A DNA stretch of 64,000 bases, from NCBI GenBank assembly GCA_002348705.1, contig DEAU01000022.1:58027-122026 (forward strand). Reading direction: 5' to 3'. The DNA comes from Candidatus Neomicrothrix sp. UBA2974. GTDB taxonomy: Bacteria; Actinomycetota; Acidimicrobiia; Acidimicrobiales; MedAcidi-G1. Each line of letters begins with the position of its first letter. Position 1 is the first letter of the stretch. Positions 52,578 to 61,317 of this stretch are shown in pieces. The notes under the pieces are model-generated. The model did no database searches and was not told the origin of the DNA. It worked only from the letters and a program-made list of their open reading frames with translations. A program made the position numbers and the translations under genes.

Positions 52578-53471
52578 TTGCCATACCAACTTGCCGCCCT
52601 ACTAGCCGCCGCAGCCTGGGCGTGCAGCAGTCTGATCGCCGCTGAGCCGGTCCGGCGCCTCGGCGGACCGAGATTTTGCCGACTTCGCATGCTCTACGTA
52701 TGCGGGATGCTGCTTTTCCTCGCCACCGTAAATGGCGGCTGGTCAACCCTCGACCGGGGCGACTTCGGCCTAGTCGCCCTCTCCGGCCTGGTCGGCTTGC
52801 TTCTTGGCGATCTCGCTCTATTCACCGCTATGGCACGAATCGGCCCTCGACGCACCTCAGTTGTGTTCACTTCCAACGCTCCCTTAGCCGCAGTGGGTGG
52901 CCTATTGCTCTTCGACGAATCGTTCACCCCTTTGGCCCTGGCAGGAGCGGTACTCACCATTGTTGGAATCGCCTTGGCTGTTAACTACGGGTCGCGAAGC
53001 GGGACGCATTCCGACGTGTTTGAGCGGGTCGAGGGATCTTTGGTGGGCGGGGCAGCCTGGGCAGGCGTCGGAGCTCTCGGACAAGCACTCGGCGCATTGG
53101 CCGCGAAGCCGGTCCTAGAAGGCGGCGCCGACACGCTTGCCGTGGCAGCCACCCGAGCCGTAATCGCCACCGTAGCCCTATGGATCCTCGCACGCCCCGG
53201 GGACCGACTGGCTCGATCAACCGGGTATAGCCCTCTAGTTCCCGGCGATCACCTGCGGCTCGCAACGAGTGCATTCATCGCCATGGTCGTAGGCATGACT
53301 CTTCTACTGTGGGCGCTCGGACATGGAGATACAGGGGTGACGACCATCCTCTCAGCGACCACCCCGGTCATCCTCCTGCCGATGTTGTGGGTCCGCCTTC
53401 GCCAGGCCCCCGCACCGGGAGCTTGGCTGGGAGCCATTCTCACAGTCGTCGGAACAGGCCTCCTTCTATAA
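52578..53471 (+). CDS. EamA/DMT-family transporter
   Basis: A 297-residue membrane protein with about ten hydrophobic segments arranged as two EamA repeats. FTAMARIGPRRTSVVFTSNAP with LFDESFTPLALAGAVLTIVG is the first, and LWALGHGDTGVTTILSATTP with APAPGAWLGAILTVVG the second. Drug/metabolite transporters of this type export small molecules such as amino acids or nucleosides. The start is TTG. It is divergent from the GFA gene and convergent with the deiodinase-like gene. Substrate is unknown. Confidence 0.9.
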   Translation: MPYQLAALLAAAAWACSSLIAAEPVRRLGGPRFCRLRMLYVCGMLLFLATVNGGWSTLDRGDFGLVALSGLVGLLLGDLALFTAMARIGPRRTSVVFTSNAPLAAVGGLLLFDESFTPLALAGAVLTIVGIALAVNYGSRSGTHSDVFERVEGSLVGGAAWAGVGALGQALGALAAKPVLEGGADTLAVAATRAVIATVALWILARPGDRLARSTGYSPLVPGDHLRLATSAFIAMVVGMTLLLWALGHGDTGVTTILSATTPVILLPMLWVRLRQAPAPGAWLGAILTVVGTGLLL

Positions 53472-53492
53472 GCGGCCTCGGCCATGAGGATC

Positions 53493-54230
53493 TCAATCCG
53501 AGCGTTCGAGGACTATTAGGACCTCTTCTAGAGCCTTCCTCTGGAGATCAGGAACCCGAACGCCAGGGAGCGGATGGCCAACCGGGAACATGGCGAACGG
53601 CCTCTCGTTCTCCGGTCGACCTAAAAGCGTTCTCAGGAACGCCATCGGTGATGGCGTGTGGGGCAAGGCCGCCAAACCCATGTCGTGGATTGCTGTCAAG
53701 AAGAGACCTGCGGCGATTCCCACACTCTCCTTCACGTAATAGTTCTTTCTCGTCGATCCATCGGTCCGGAGTTCGTAACGCTGTTCGAAAAGGACAACAA
53801 GCCAGGGGGCCACCTCTAAGAACTCCTTGTGGTGATCAGTGCCGAGCGGGGCAAGGGACTCCTGCCATTCGGCATTCATACGGTTCTGAAGGTAGTTGGT
53901 GTGCTCCTCGGCCTCAGCGGCCTCACAGATGCGGGCCTTAGTCCTCGGATCGGAGATGGCTACAAACGTCCACGGCTGTTTGTGAGCTCCCGAGGGAGCT
54001 GTAGACGCTGCTGCTACAGCGACCTCGATGAGGTCCCGGGGCACCGGATCAGAGCTGAACATCCTCACGCTCCGACGCTTTGCGACTAGAGCCAGAAAGG
54101 CTTTGGCCCTTCGACTCATTTCGCCATCCTCAAGGCGCTGGTGCTCGTGGGCCACGAACGGGTGTTGGTCAGCGAGCTCCGGCGAGGGATAGGGATAGCG
54201 GTACAAGGGTTCTGTCTGGTCGACGTCCAT
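53493..54230 (-). CDS. nitroreductase-fold flavoprotein, iodotyrosine deiodinase (IYD) type
   Basis: A 245-residue FMN protein of the nitroreductase superfamily. RRSVRMFSSDPVP and AASTAPSGAHKQPWTFVAI bind FMN. The segment EEHTNYLQNRMNAEW keeps the Glu and Tyr, and HHKEFLEVAPWLVVLF the Lys, that in IYD clamp the amino-acid part of iodotyrosine. YYVKESVGIAAGLFLTAIH, LGRPENERPFAMFPVGHP and the VPDLQRKALEEVL tail also follow IYD. It would reductively dehalogenate halotyrosines. The ATG at 54230 is preferred because longer versions would run into the tRNA gene. Confidence 0.85.
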   Translation of the reverse strand: MDVDQTEPLYRYPYPSPELADQHPFVAHEHQRLEDGEMSRRAKAFLALVAKRRSVRMFSSDPVPRDLIEVAVAAASTAPSGAHKQPWTFVAISDPRTKARICEAAEAEEHTNYLQNRMNAEWQESLAPLGTDHHKEFLEVAPWLVVLFEQRYELRTDGSTRKNYYVKESVGIAAGLFLTAIHDMGLAALPHTPSPMAFLRTLLGRPENERPFAMFPVGHPLPGVRVPDLQRKALEEVLIVLERSD

Positions 54231-54247
54231 CAAAACAGTCTCGCCGG

Positions 54248-54331
54248 TGCCCGGGACAGGAATCGAACCTGTACGCCCCGAAGGGCCGCGGGGTTTAAGC
54301 CCACTGCGTCTACCACTTCCGCCACCCGGGC
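54248..54331 (-). tRNA. tRNA-Leu (anticodon UAA)
   Basis: The minus strand folds as a class II tRNA. Acceptor GCCCGGG/CCCGGGC is perfect, with a D arm (GGTAGAC), an anticodon stem GTGGG/CCCGC around the loop CTTAAAC (anticodon TAA), a long variable arm GGCCCTTCGGGGC, and a T arm ACAGG-TTCGATT-CCTGT. Discriminator A is followed by CCG, so the CCA end is not encoded. Confidence 0.96.
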
Positions 54332-54405
54332 GAGGTCCGCTAACGGTAGCCACCGTCTCGACGCAACGGCGAAACCTTGTCGGCATTTCAGGGACCGTCG
54401 ATGCC

Positions 54406-54750
54406 TTAGGCGGCAAGCGCAGATTCGTCGACAGCCAACCAGAGATCAGCGCGAACGGTGTCGGCTCCGGCCGACTCCAGCCGATTGGAAACCAGAATTC
54501 CCTCGATCATGTCGGCCAGAACCGCTGACCAAGGCCGATTCCTGACTACCACTGAGACGATCGCCGCAGAACCCCGACGACGGATGGTCCTCTGGACACC
54601 GGCCAAGCTCGGTGGGCTCCGGAAAGTCGGCACCTCCAGACCCTTCAATCGTGCTTCTTGTCCAAGAACCCGAGCCGCCTCGGCAAAGCGGACAGAAATC
54701 GGCACAGTCGCCGGTCCAGTTACCACACTCGTTCCAGACCACTGCACCAT
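54406..54750 (-). CDS. hypothetical protein, 114 aa
   Basis: I do not recognise a named family. From the ATG at 54750 the protein has an N-terminal beta-rich stretch (WSGTSVVTGPATVPISVRF), a basic RRRGSAAIVSVVVRNRPW segment and an acidic C-terminal helix (RADLWLAVDESALA). It is soluble with no signal peptide. It is divergent from the Fe-S nuclease gene (108 bases between starts) and followed by tRNA-Leu on the same strand. Codon use looks like its neighbours, which supports a real gene. Confidence 0.5.
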   Translation of the reverse strand: MVQWSGTSVVTGPATVPISVRFAEAARVLGQEARLKGLEVPTFRSPPSLAGVQRTIRRRGSAAIVSVVVRNRPWSAVLADMIEGILVSNRLESAGADTVRADLWLAVDESALAA

Positions 54751-54857
54751 GAGTGCATCTTGGCAAGGACCTGTGACAACCCGATCGGTGATTTTTGGTT
54801 CGCCAGCCGCGGAGTGGCTGTCGTCCGGTTCCCGGCACACCTTCCGGCCATAATCGG

Positions 54858-55814
54858 GTGGTGGACTACAACCTTTCCACGGACGCCGAACCACTGAACC
54901 CTGCTCAGCAAGCTGTACTTGATGAACTCGGCGCCTCGGCCGGCGACCGTCCCGAGTTCCCAGACGACCTCCGTCACCACCTGCGGGCTGCCCTTGAGAC
55001 CGCTATCGAGCCCCACCTCGACAACCTCCCCCAAGGCTTAGACCTGTACATCAACAAACACCGCTTGGGAATGGTGCACGGCTGTGAGACCCGGTTCCTC
55101 GCCGAAGAGGCGGAGCCCTTCGAATGGCGGATCCCCACAGCCCGAGGGTCAGTGGTTCATAAGGCGGTCGAGTTGGCCATCAACTGGCGAGGTACGATCG
55201 AACCACCTCTTCTAATCGACGAAGCATTGGCCAGTCTCGAAGTCGACCAGCGAAACCTCAGTGAGTGGCTGCAGGGTCTCAGCGAAGCGGAACGAGCAGA
55301 ACTGCGCTCCCAAGCCTTGGACACGTTCAGCAAGTATCTCGAGTGCTGGCCACCACTGAAATCAGCCTGGCGTCCAGTCACGGAAAGTCGTCTGCGAGCC
55401 GAGCTGTGCGATGGTCGTTTGATTCTCGATGGAAAAGCCGACCTGACGCTCGGCTCGGCCCGTGGCCTGAGGGCCGGCAAGGTGATCGTGGACCTTAAGA
55501 CCGGTGGCACTAACGCCGGTCACCGTGAGGATCTCCGGTTTTATGCCCTCGTGGAAACCATCCGCATGGGTGTTCCACCCCGCTTACTGGCCTCCTATTA
55601 CCTGGACCAAGCCACCCTCGTCCCTGAGGCAGTCACTGAGGACACGCTGCGGGCCACTTTGCTCCGGGTGGCCGACGGCGCTGGTCGGTTGGTCGACATC
55701 ATCCACGGAGGTCGGCCTTCCCGCCGCTCTCCGGGTCCACCGTGCCGGTGGTGTCCTGCTCAGACCAACTGCGCAGAAGGCCTTGCATGGTTGGAAGAAC
55801 AAGATGGGACTTAA
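54858..55814 (+). CDS. PD-(D/E)XK nuclease with Cas4/AddB-type Fe-S cysteines
   Basis: A 318-residue RecB-family nuclease. Motif His/Gly is in ARGSVVHKAVELAI near residue 95, the core acid in LDGKADLTLGS, the D-x-K in VIVDLKTGG and the following HREDLRFYALVE helix. Four cysteines have the Fe-S pattern of AddB/Cas4 nucleases: one before the GxxxH motif (MVHGCETRF) and three at the end (CRWCPAQTNC). It would act on single-stranded or end-processed DNA in repair. There is no helicase domain and no CRISPR array nearby. The start is the GTG at 54858. Confidence 0.85.
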   Translation: MVDYNLSTDAEPLNPAQQAVLDELGASAGDRPEFPDDLRHHLRAALETAIEPHLDNLPQGLDLYINKHRLGMVHGCETRFLAEEAEPFEWRIPTARGSVVHKAVELAINWRGTIEPPLLIDEALASLEVDQRNLSEWLQGLSEAERAELRSQALDTFSKYLECWPPLKSAWRPVTESRLRAELCDGRLILDGKADLTLGSARGLRAGKVIVDLKTGGTNAGHREDLRFYALVETIRMGVPPRLLASYYLDQATLVPEAVTEDTLRATLLRVADGAGRLVDIIHGGRPSRRSPGPPCRWCPAQTNCAEGLAWLEEQDGT

Positions 55815-55848
55815 ACCTAAACCGTCAACTAATCCGATTGCCCCTCCG

Positions 55849-57117
55849 TCAATCACCGTCGAGCAAACGAAAACGTCCTGTGCCATGGAGAGTTAGGCCG
55901 CCAACCAACACTGATAGACCAGCAAAGGTAACCACTGCTCGGGGACCCAACACAGCAATGGCTCCACCCATTAGCAAGTTGGCGAATGGCGACACCCCGA
56001 GCACACCCATCAGATAAACCGCCATGACACGACCGCGGCGAGAGTCCTCTACCTGGAGTTGGACTGTCGAGTTCAGATTCGACGCCGAGGCGAGATGCAT
56101 CGAACCGATCAGGCTGAGGCCCAGAAATCCCATCCAGAAAGTCGGAGCTAGGCCAAAAAGAGCTAGAGCGATTCCGTATCCACAAGTAGCTAGAACCTGG
56201 ATCCGGGATCGACGCATCCGGCTTAGCTCACCAGCCACCAGTGGCGCGGCGAAGAGGGCACCAATACCTTGAGCCGCGCCGAGCATCCCAAACCAGAATG
56301 GAGATACTTCGAACACCTCTTCAGCAAAAACCACGATCTGTTGGACAACCGGTTGACCCATCGTCGACACCAGGGCAGTGGTGAGGATCGCTATTCGGAT
56401 CCCAGGCGATGCAGCCACGTAACGGATTGTCTCCCGGTAGCCAGCCATCACAGAACCCATCTCACCCTCTTCCTCAACAAGTGACCTCGTTCCAGCACGA
56501 AAGAGGTCAGCAGGACGGACGAGGCTCAATGCAGTCAGAATCGGTCCGTACGCGAAGGCTGCAGCGGCTAGCGCCCAGCCGGGACCGGCAAGACCAATCA
56601 GCAGGCCACCCAAGGCCGGACCGAACGTGCGAGCAGCATTGAACTGAGTTGAGTTGAGAGTGATGGCATTGTGCAAGTGCTCTCGAGGAACGCATTCGGC
56701 TACGAATGACTGCCAGGTCGGCAATTGGATCCCATAAGCGAACCCACCCGCAAGAAGCAGGCCCATCCACGCCCATGGATTGCGCGCGCCGACGCCCCAA
56801 GCCAACGACATAGAGCCAGCAAGCAAGGCGCAGGCAGTATTGGTGCACAACAGCACCCTGCGCCGGTCAAACCTGTCGGACACGTGGCCGGCGATTGGGT
56901 TCGTGAGCAGCATCGGTATGAAGGAGGCGAAGCCTGCCGCCCCTACCCACGCTGCCGACTCGGTGATCTGATACACCACGAAGTAGGTAGTTACGTACTG
57001 AATCCACCGACCGTTGTTGGTCAGTGCCCCACCTAGCCAGAAAAGCCGATAGTTCCGGTAACTCATCGCCGGGAATCGACGGGTGCGCAACGCCGATCTC
57101 CGGTCTCCTGACACCAC
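55849..57117 (-). CDS. MFS transporter (EntS-like)
   Basis: A 422-residue major facilitator superfamily protein with about twelve transmembrane helices. The N-terminus RRFPAMSYRNYRLFWLGG and the loop GHVSDRFDRRRVLL (GxxxDRxxRR, the MFS loop 2-3 motif) are clear, with HNAITLNSTQFNAARTFGP in the EntS/MFS_3 position. Such proteins export siderophores, drugs or small metabolites. It is divergent from the crotonase-family gene (66 bases between starts) and convergent with the nuclease gene. An ATG at 57066 is an alternative start. Confidence 0.92.
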   Translation of the reverse strand: MVSGDRRSALRTRRFPAMSYRNYRLFWLGGALTNNGRWIQYVTTYFVVYQITESAAWVGAAGFASFIPMLLTNPIAGHVSDRFDRRRVLLCTNTACALLAGSMSLAWGVGARNPWAWMGLLLAGGFAYGIQLPTWQSFVAECVPREHLHNAITLNSTQFNAARTFGPALGGLLIGLAGPGWALAAAAFAYGPILTALSLVRPADLFRAGTRSLVEEEGEMGSVMAGYRETIRYVAASPGIRIAILTTALVSTMGQPVVQQIVVFAEEVFEVSPFWFGMLGAAQGIGALFAAPLVAGELSRMRRSRIQVLATCGYGIALALFGLAPTFWMGFLGLSLIGSMHLASASNLNSTVQLQVEDSRRGRVMAVYLMGVLGVSPFANLLMGGAIAVLGPRAVVTFAGLSVLVGGLTLHGTGRFRLLDGD

Positions 57118-57183
57118 CTCGACCCTAGACCCCAGCTTCTTCCCGGCATCAAGCCCGGACTCTGTCCATGGGAGACTCGAGCC

Positions 57184-57954
57184 ATGAGCCTCCTAAAAAT
57201 CGAGTACCGCGACAGCGTGGCAATACTGACCTTCAACGACCCCGACCGCCGCAATGTGGTCAGCGACGAGATGAACGATGAACTTCTGGAAGCCTTCGAC
57301 GGCCTGGAAGCCAACGAGCAGATCGGAGCCGTAGTGCTCACTGGAGCCGGGAGAGCCTTCTGTGCCGGCGCAGTGCTGGACGACCTCCTCGAGGCTGGAT
57401 CGAGCGACGCCGATGGTGCTCTGCCCGACATATACCGAGGTTTCCTGCGGGTTGCCCACACCACGCTGCCGACCGTTGCAGCCGTCAATGGTGCTGCAGT
57501 CGGCGCCGGGATGAACATGGTCTTGGCATGCGACCTAGTGATTGCCGGACGATCGGCAAAATTTGACTCTCGATTTCTGACAATCGGAATTCACCCCGGT
57601 GGCGGACATACGTGGCGTCTCCGCAACATCACCGAGTTGCACACGACTAAGGCCATGGTGCTCTTCGGACAGGTCCTTGAAGGCGAGGAAGCCGCCCGGC
57701 GCGGAATAGCTTGGGAGTGCGTAGACGATGACGTGCTGATCAACGAGGCAGTGACCTACGCGGCAAAGGCGGCCGGGCACCCTCGCGACCTGATGGCCGT
57801 GACCAAGAGGACGCTCCATGACGCCGCTGCGGTCACCGAGTCAGCAGCCGCGGTGCGTCTGGAAATCGAGCCACAAGTATGGTCGATGCAGCAACCTGCC
57901 TTCACCGAGATGGTTGCGAAGCTAAAGGCCGAGATCGCCACCAAGCACAGCTAA
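57184..57954 (+). CDS. enoyl-CoA hydratase/isomerase family (crotonase) protein lacking both usual Glu
   Basis: A 256-residue crotonase-fold protein. The oxyanion-hole segments AGRAFCAGAVLDDLL and VNGAAVGAGMNMVLACDLVIAG are intact. At the two catalytic Glu positions of enoyl-CoA hydratase the alignment gives Phe (AKFDSRFLTIGIHPGGG) and Ala (HTTKAMVLFGQVLEGEEA), so standard hydration is unlikely. It may be an isomerase, hydrolase or other crotonase. It stands alone between an MFS transporter and a GNAT gene, not in a fatty-acid operon. Confidence 0.9.
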   Translation: MSLLKIEYRDSVAILTFNDPDRRNVVSDEMNDELLEAFDGLEANEQIGAVVLTGAGRAFCAGAVLDDLLEAGSSDADGALPDIYRGFLRVAHTTLPTVAAVNGAAVGAGMNMVLACDLVIAGRSAKFDSRFLTIGIHPGGGHTWRLRNITELHTTKAMVLFGQVLEGEEAARRGIAWECVDDDVLINEAVTYAAKAAGHPRDLMAVTKRTLHDAAAVTESAAAVRLEIEPQVWSMQQPAFTEMVAKLKAEIATKHS

Positions 57955-57996
57955 GGCGAGCCTTTCTCAAAAGGACCTGATCGAAATGCCCCCGAC

Positions 57997-58692
57997 CTAG
58001 TCGTCAAGCCAGACGGCCGTCAACTCGTCCCGCCGGAGGCGCCATTCTTCAGCAGTGACGGCATAGCGAAGGTGGTCCTCCCAAATCCCATTGATCTCCA
58101 GATACCGCTCGGCGAGACCCTCACACCGGAACTCAAGCTTCTCCATCACACGCCGGGAGCGACGGTTCCGAGGGACGATTGAGATCTGCAGGCGGTGCAA
58201 CTCAATCTCCTCAAACGCAAAACGGCAGGCCGTAACCATCGACTCGGGAATTAAGCCACAGCCGGCTCGGGACTCATCCATCCAGTAGCCGACGTGGGCG
58301 TTGCGGAATGCACCCCAGACCACGTTAGAAAGGTTCAGTTCGCCAACGAAGCCCCGCCTTCTGTCAGGCCAATCATCGGACGACCCCTTAATCAACTCAG
58401 GCTCGGATCCATCCACAAAAACGCCAAAACCCCAGCCCGTCCCCAACTGCCGTTCCCGCCGCCTGCTAGCGCAGCGCATGGCGAAGGCCTGCCGGTCTTC
58501 GACCGGGTCGGGCTGGCCAAACGCACGTCGCGGCTCCCAACGGGTCAACCAGTCAGCGTTGCGTCGTCGAACCTCCTGCCAATCGGCAAAATCCTCCAGT
58601 TCGAGGGGTCGCAGTGTGATACGTCTTCCGTTAAGGACTGGCGCGTCGATCTGTTCCTCAATGGCCACGAACCTATCTTTCCCGCGGACCAT
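57997..58692 (-). CDS. GNAT N-acetyltransferase (RimJ/RimL type)
   Basis: A 231-residue GNAT protein of the RimJ/RimL group. The N-terminal RITLRPLELEDFADWQEVRRRNADWL, the central GYWMDESRAGCGLIPESMV and the acetyl-CoA helix SIVPRNRRSRRVMEKLEF are typical. It probably acetylates a ribosomal protein or other alpha-amino group. The first residues are uncertain; a GTG nine codons in is an alternative start. It follows the aminotransferase gene (58718-59812) on the same strand by 25 bases. Confidence 0.85.
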   Translation of the reverse strand: MVRGKDRFVAIEEQIDAPVLNGRRITLRPLELEDFADWQEVRRRNADWLTRWEPRRAFGQPDPVEDRQAFAMRCASRRRERQLGTGWGFGVFVDGSEPELIKGSSDDWPDRRRGFVGELNLSNVVWGAFRNAHVGYWMDESRAGCGLIPESMVTACRFAFEEIELHRLQISIVPRNRRSRRVMEKLEFRCEGLAERYLEINGIWEDHLRYAVTAEEWRLRRDELTAVWLDD

Positions 58693-58717
58693 GGCCGGCC
58701 GGCAATCCGGCGCTCAG

Positions 58718-59812
58718 TCAACCCAAGATCTCGTCTAGGGCCCCAAGCAGCATCGTCACATTGCGCTCACGTGCCGTATGACCCATACACCCAATGCGCC
58801 ATACCTTGCCAGCCACAGGGCCGAGCCCACCCCCAATTTCAATTCCGTACTCGGAAAGGAGCCGGTGCCGGACTCCAGCCTCATCCAATCCAGCGGGGAG
58901 ACGATCAGTTGGAATGACGACCGAAGTGAGTTCCGGCAGGCGGTGGTCCTCGTCGGCGAACAATTCGAAACCCCGCTTGACCAAACCTTCCTGCAACCGC
59001 TCACCACAGGCCCGGTGCCGAGCATGAACGTTCTCTAGGCCCTCGTCGAGAAGCACGCCGAGACCTGCGTGCAGGGCGTAGAGCATTGATATGGGTGCTG
59101 TGTGGTGATAGGCGCGAGCACCGTCGCCTGTCACATAGTTAGCAATCATGGAGAAGTCCAGATACCAGGACTGCGACTTTTCGACGAATCCTTCGATAGC
59201 CCGGTCCGACACGGTTACTGGCGACAGTCCAGGCGGGACGCCAAGACACTTCTGGGTGCCGCTGTAAGCCAAGTCAATATCCCACTCGTCGACCTCCAAG
59301 GGAATGCCACCCAACGAAGTCACGCAGTCGACAAGCAAGAGAGCGTCGCCCTTACCTGCCCCGATGGGCTCAATGTCATTGCGAACACCTGTCGAAGTTT
59401 CGGCGTGGACAAGTGCGATGACTTTGGGCGAGGGGTGGGCGTCAAGCAGGGCCTGCGGCTCAATAGCCGTCCCCCACTCGGTCTCAAGTCGAACCACCTC
59501 GGCGCCGCAACGTGACGCCACGTCGCACATACGCTCGCCAAACACGCCGTTGACGCCGACCACGACGACGTCACCCGGGCCGAGCACATTGACGAACGAA
59601 GCCTCCATGCCTGCGGAGCCGGTAGCCGACACTGGGAATGTCAGAAGGTTCTCCGTACAGAAAATCTTTCGAAGACGGTCATTGATTTCGTCCAGTAAAG
59701 CGATGAATTCAGGGTCAAGGTGACCGAGAACCGGACGCCCAAAGGCCTCGATGACCTCTGGGTAAGGGTTCCCTGGGCCCGGACCCATAAGGATGCGGTC
59801 CGCGTGAGACAT
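58718..59812 (-). CDS. alanine/serine-glyoxylate aminotransferase family protein
   Basis: A 364-residue fold-type I PLP enzyme of the AGT/PucG group. MGPGPGNPYPEVIEAFGRPV is the N-terminal glyoxylate-aminotransferase block, LLVDCVTSLGGIPLEVDEWD binds PLP, and the Schiff-base Lys is in AYSGTQKCLGVPPGLSPV. It transfers amino groups from alanine or serine to glyoxylate. The ATG at 59812 begins the conserved region and is preferred over longer forms. It is clustered with Ppx and DUF501 genes on the same strand, but a gap of 86 bases separates them. Confidence 0.92.
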   Translation of the reverse strand: MSHADRILMGPGPGNPYPEVIEAFGRPVLGHLDPEFIALLDEINDRLRKIFCTENLLTFPVSATGSAGMEASFVNVLGPGDVVVVGVNGVFGERMCDVASRCGAEVVRLETEWGTAIEPQALLDAHPSPKVIALVHAETSTGVRNDIEPIGAGKGDALLLVDCVTSLGGIPLEVDEWDIDLAYSGTQKCLGVPPGLSPVTVSDRAIEGFVEKSQSWYLDFSMIANYVTGDGARAYHHTAPISMLYALHAGLGVLLDEGLENVHARHRACGERLQEGLVKRGFELFADEDHRLPELTSVVIPTDRLPAGLDEAGVRHRLLSEYGIEIGGGLGPVAGKVWRIGCMGHTARERNVTMLLGALDEILG

Positions 59813-59898
59813 GGCGGCAACCTTAGCGAACAGATCACTACTAGTGAGAAAGTTATTGCCTGACATGAAACTGGGCGAAGACCCACCAGACCATTCGC

Positions 59899-60822
59899 TC
59901 AGAGTTGCGATACCACAAGGCCATCCAGAATGTCGGACTCCGAAACCAGACACTCATCAAAGCCGAACCGACGCATCACCTTCACCAGGATCGACAAGCC
60001 CCCCACGATTACGTCGGCACGCTCCTCTTCCATCCCCGGGTTCGCGAGCCTCTCCTCACGGTTCTCGGTGGCCAAGGTGCGGAAGACGTCCTCGACAGCT
60101 TCGCGGGTCAAACCAAAATGGTGGATGCGGTCACGGTCGTAGTCGGCGAGCCCGATCTCGACGGCAGCGGTGCACGACACCGTCCCGGCCAGACCGACCA
60201 GCACCCGTGCGTCGGACAGCCCAGAGATCTCACGCACCACATCATCAAGGTGCGCATCAACCACAGACAAACAAGCCACTAGTTCCTCTGGCAGTGCCGG
60301 ATCATGGTCGATCCACTGCTCGCTAAGCCGCACGCAACCCATGTCACAAGACAAAGCCCCCTCGATCTCAGTAGTCCCCATAACGAACTCCGTGGAGCCA
60401 CCGCCGATATCGACTACCAGAAACGGGCCGTCGGCCGGGTCCAAGTCCCTGATGGCCCCAGTGAAAGAAAGTTGACCCTCTTCAAGACCGGAGAGCAACT
60501 CCGGTCGAGTGCCAACCAGTGCCTCCGCTGCATCGAAGAACTCATCACGGTTTGATGCTTCGCGAGCCGCCGATGTTGCGACCATCCGGCAGCGTTCGAC
60601 ACCAAGAGCCTCCATAACTTGGCGATAACCAGCTAGGACGCCCAACACTCGCTCGACGGCAGGGTCAGCGAACCGGCGCCTACTGTCAACCCCCTCCCCC
60701 ATCCGGGTAACCATCATGCGGCGATCCAGCGTCCGAAAAACCTCGGTGGATCTGGTGGACTCACCAATCAGCATGCGGGTCGAGTTGGTTCCACAGTCGA
60801 TTGCCGCCACGATCTCACCCAT
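59899..60822 (-). CDS. ppx: Ppx/GppA phosphatase family protein
   Basis: A 307-residue exopolyphosphatase/pppGpp phosphatase-family protein of the short actinobacterial form. The two actin-like phosphate motifs are AAIDCGTNSTRMLI at residues 6-19 and LVVDIGGGSTEFVMG near residue 140; AGTVSCTAAVEIGL is the adenosine-type motif. It hydrolyses polyphosphate or pppGpp. Its start overlaps the end of the DUF501 gene, an actinobacterial pairing, so they are coupled. Confidence 0.93.
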   Translation of the reverse strand: MGEIVAAIDCGTNSTRMLIGESTRSTEVFRTLDRRMMVTRMGEGVDSRRRFADPAVERVLGVLAGYRQVMEALGVERCRMVATSAAREASNRDEFFDAAEALVGTRPELLSGLEEGQLSFTGAIRDLDPADGPFLVVDIGGGSTEFVMGTTEIEGALSCDMGCVRLSEQWIDHDPALPEELVACLSVVDAHLDDVVREISGLSDARVLVGLAGTVSCTAAVEIGLADYDRDRIHHFGLTREAVEDVFRTLATENREERLANPGMEEERADVIVGGLSILVKVMRRFGFDECLVSESDILDGLVVSQL

Positions 60823-61291
60823 TAGAAGCGACTCCGTCAGACTCCGACTTTGATCGAACTATGCGTTCATGAACCCACTGCCCGACAGGGTCGTCGCCTC
60901 CGGCCAGAAACCAGGCATAGTGGGCGTGTAAGCACTTCACTCCCTGTCGCGTGCCACCTACCCCACCGGAGGGACGATGGCCGTCGTAGCCAGCCGGGAT
61001 GGCCGCATCGCGCTCGGCCCTGTACCGGTCGTGAGCATCAGCCAGTTCATTGGGATCGCAGGAGGCCTCGGCGGCACGGACTCCGCCTTCTGACTCCAAA
61101 GTCCCCACCCGCGACCGCAAGTCATCGCCGACCAGCCAGTACCTCGTTGGCATCGGACGGCCATCAGCCAGAAGTGGGTGGTTTCGGATAACCACAGGGC
61201 CGCCCGCCTCATCGCGGACCACGACCTCAAAGGCGCCCTTAGGAATCCGACCCAAGAGTTCGGCGACTTGCTTTTGGTCCTCAGCGTCCAT
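60815..61291 (-). CDS. DUF501 domain protein
   Basis: A 158-residue DUF501 protein. RNHPLLADGRPMPTRYWLVG, the GVRAAEASCDPNELADAHDR stretch and GGVGGTRQGVKCLHAHYAWF are the family blocks. The His/Cys-rich VKCLHAHYAW may bind metal. Function is unknown; the family usually lies beside ppx in actinobacteria, as here, where the genes overlap by 8 bases. The start could be the ATG at 61291 or a GTG four codons earlier. Confidence 0.88.
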   Translation of the reverse strand: MDAEDQKQVAELLGRIPKGAFEVVVRDEAGGPVVIRNHPLLADGRPMPTRYWLVGDDLRSRVGTLESEGGVRAAEASCDPNELADAHDRYRAERDAAIPAGYDGHRPSGGVGGTRQGVKCLHAHYAWFLAGGDDPVGQWVHERIVRSKSESDGVASNG

Positions 61292-61317
61292 GGAGGAACG
61301 CACCCACTAGTCCGACC

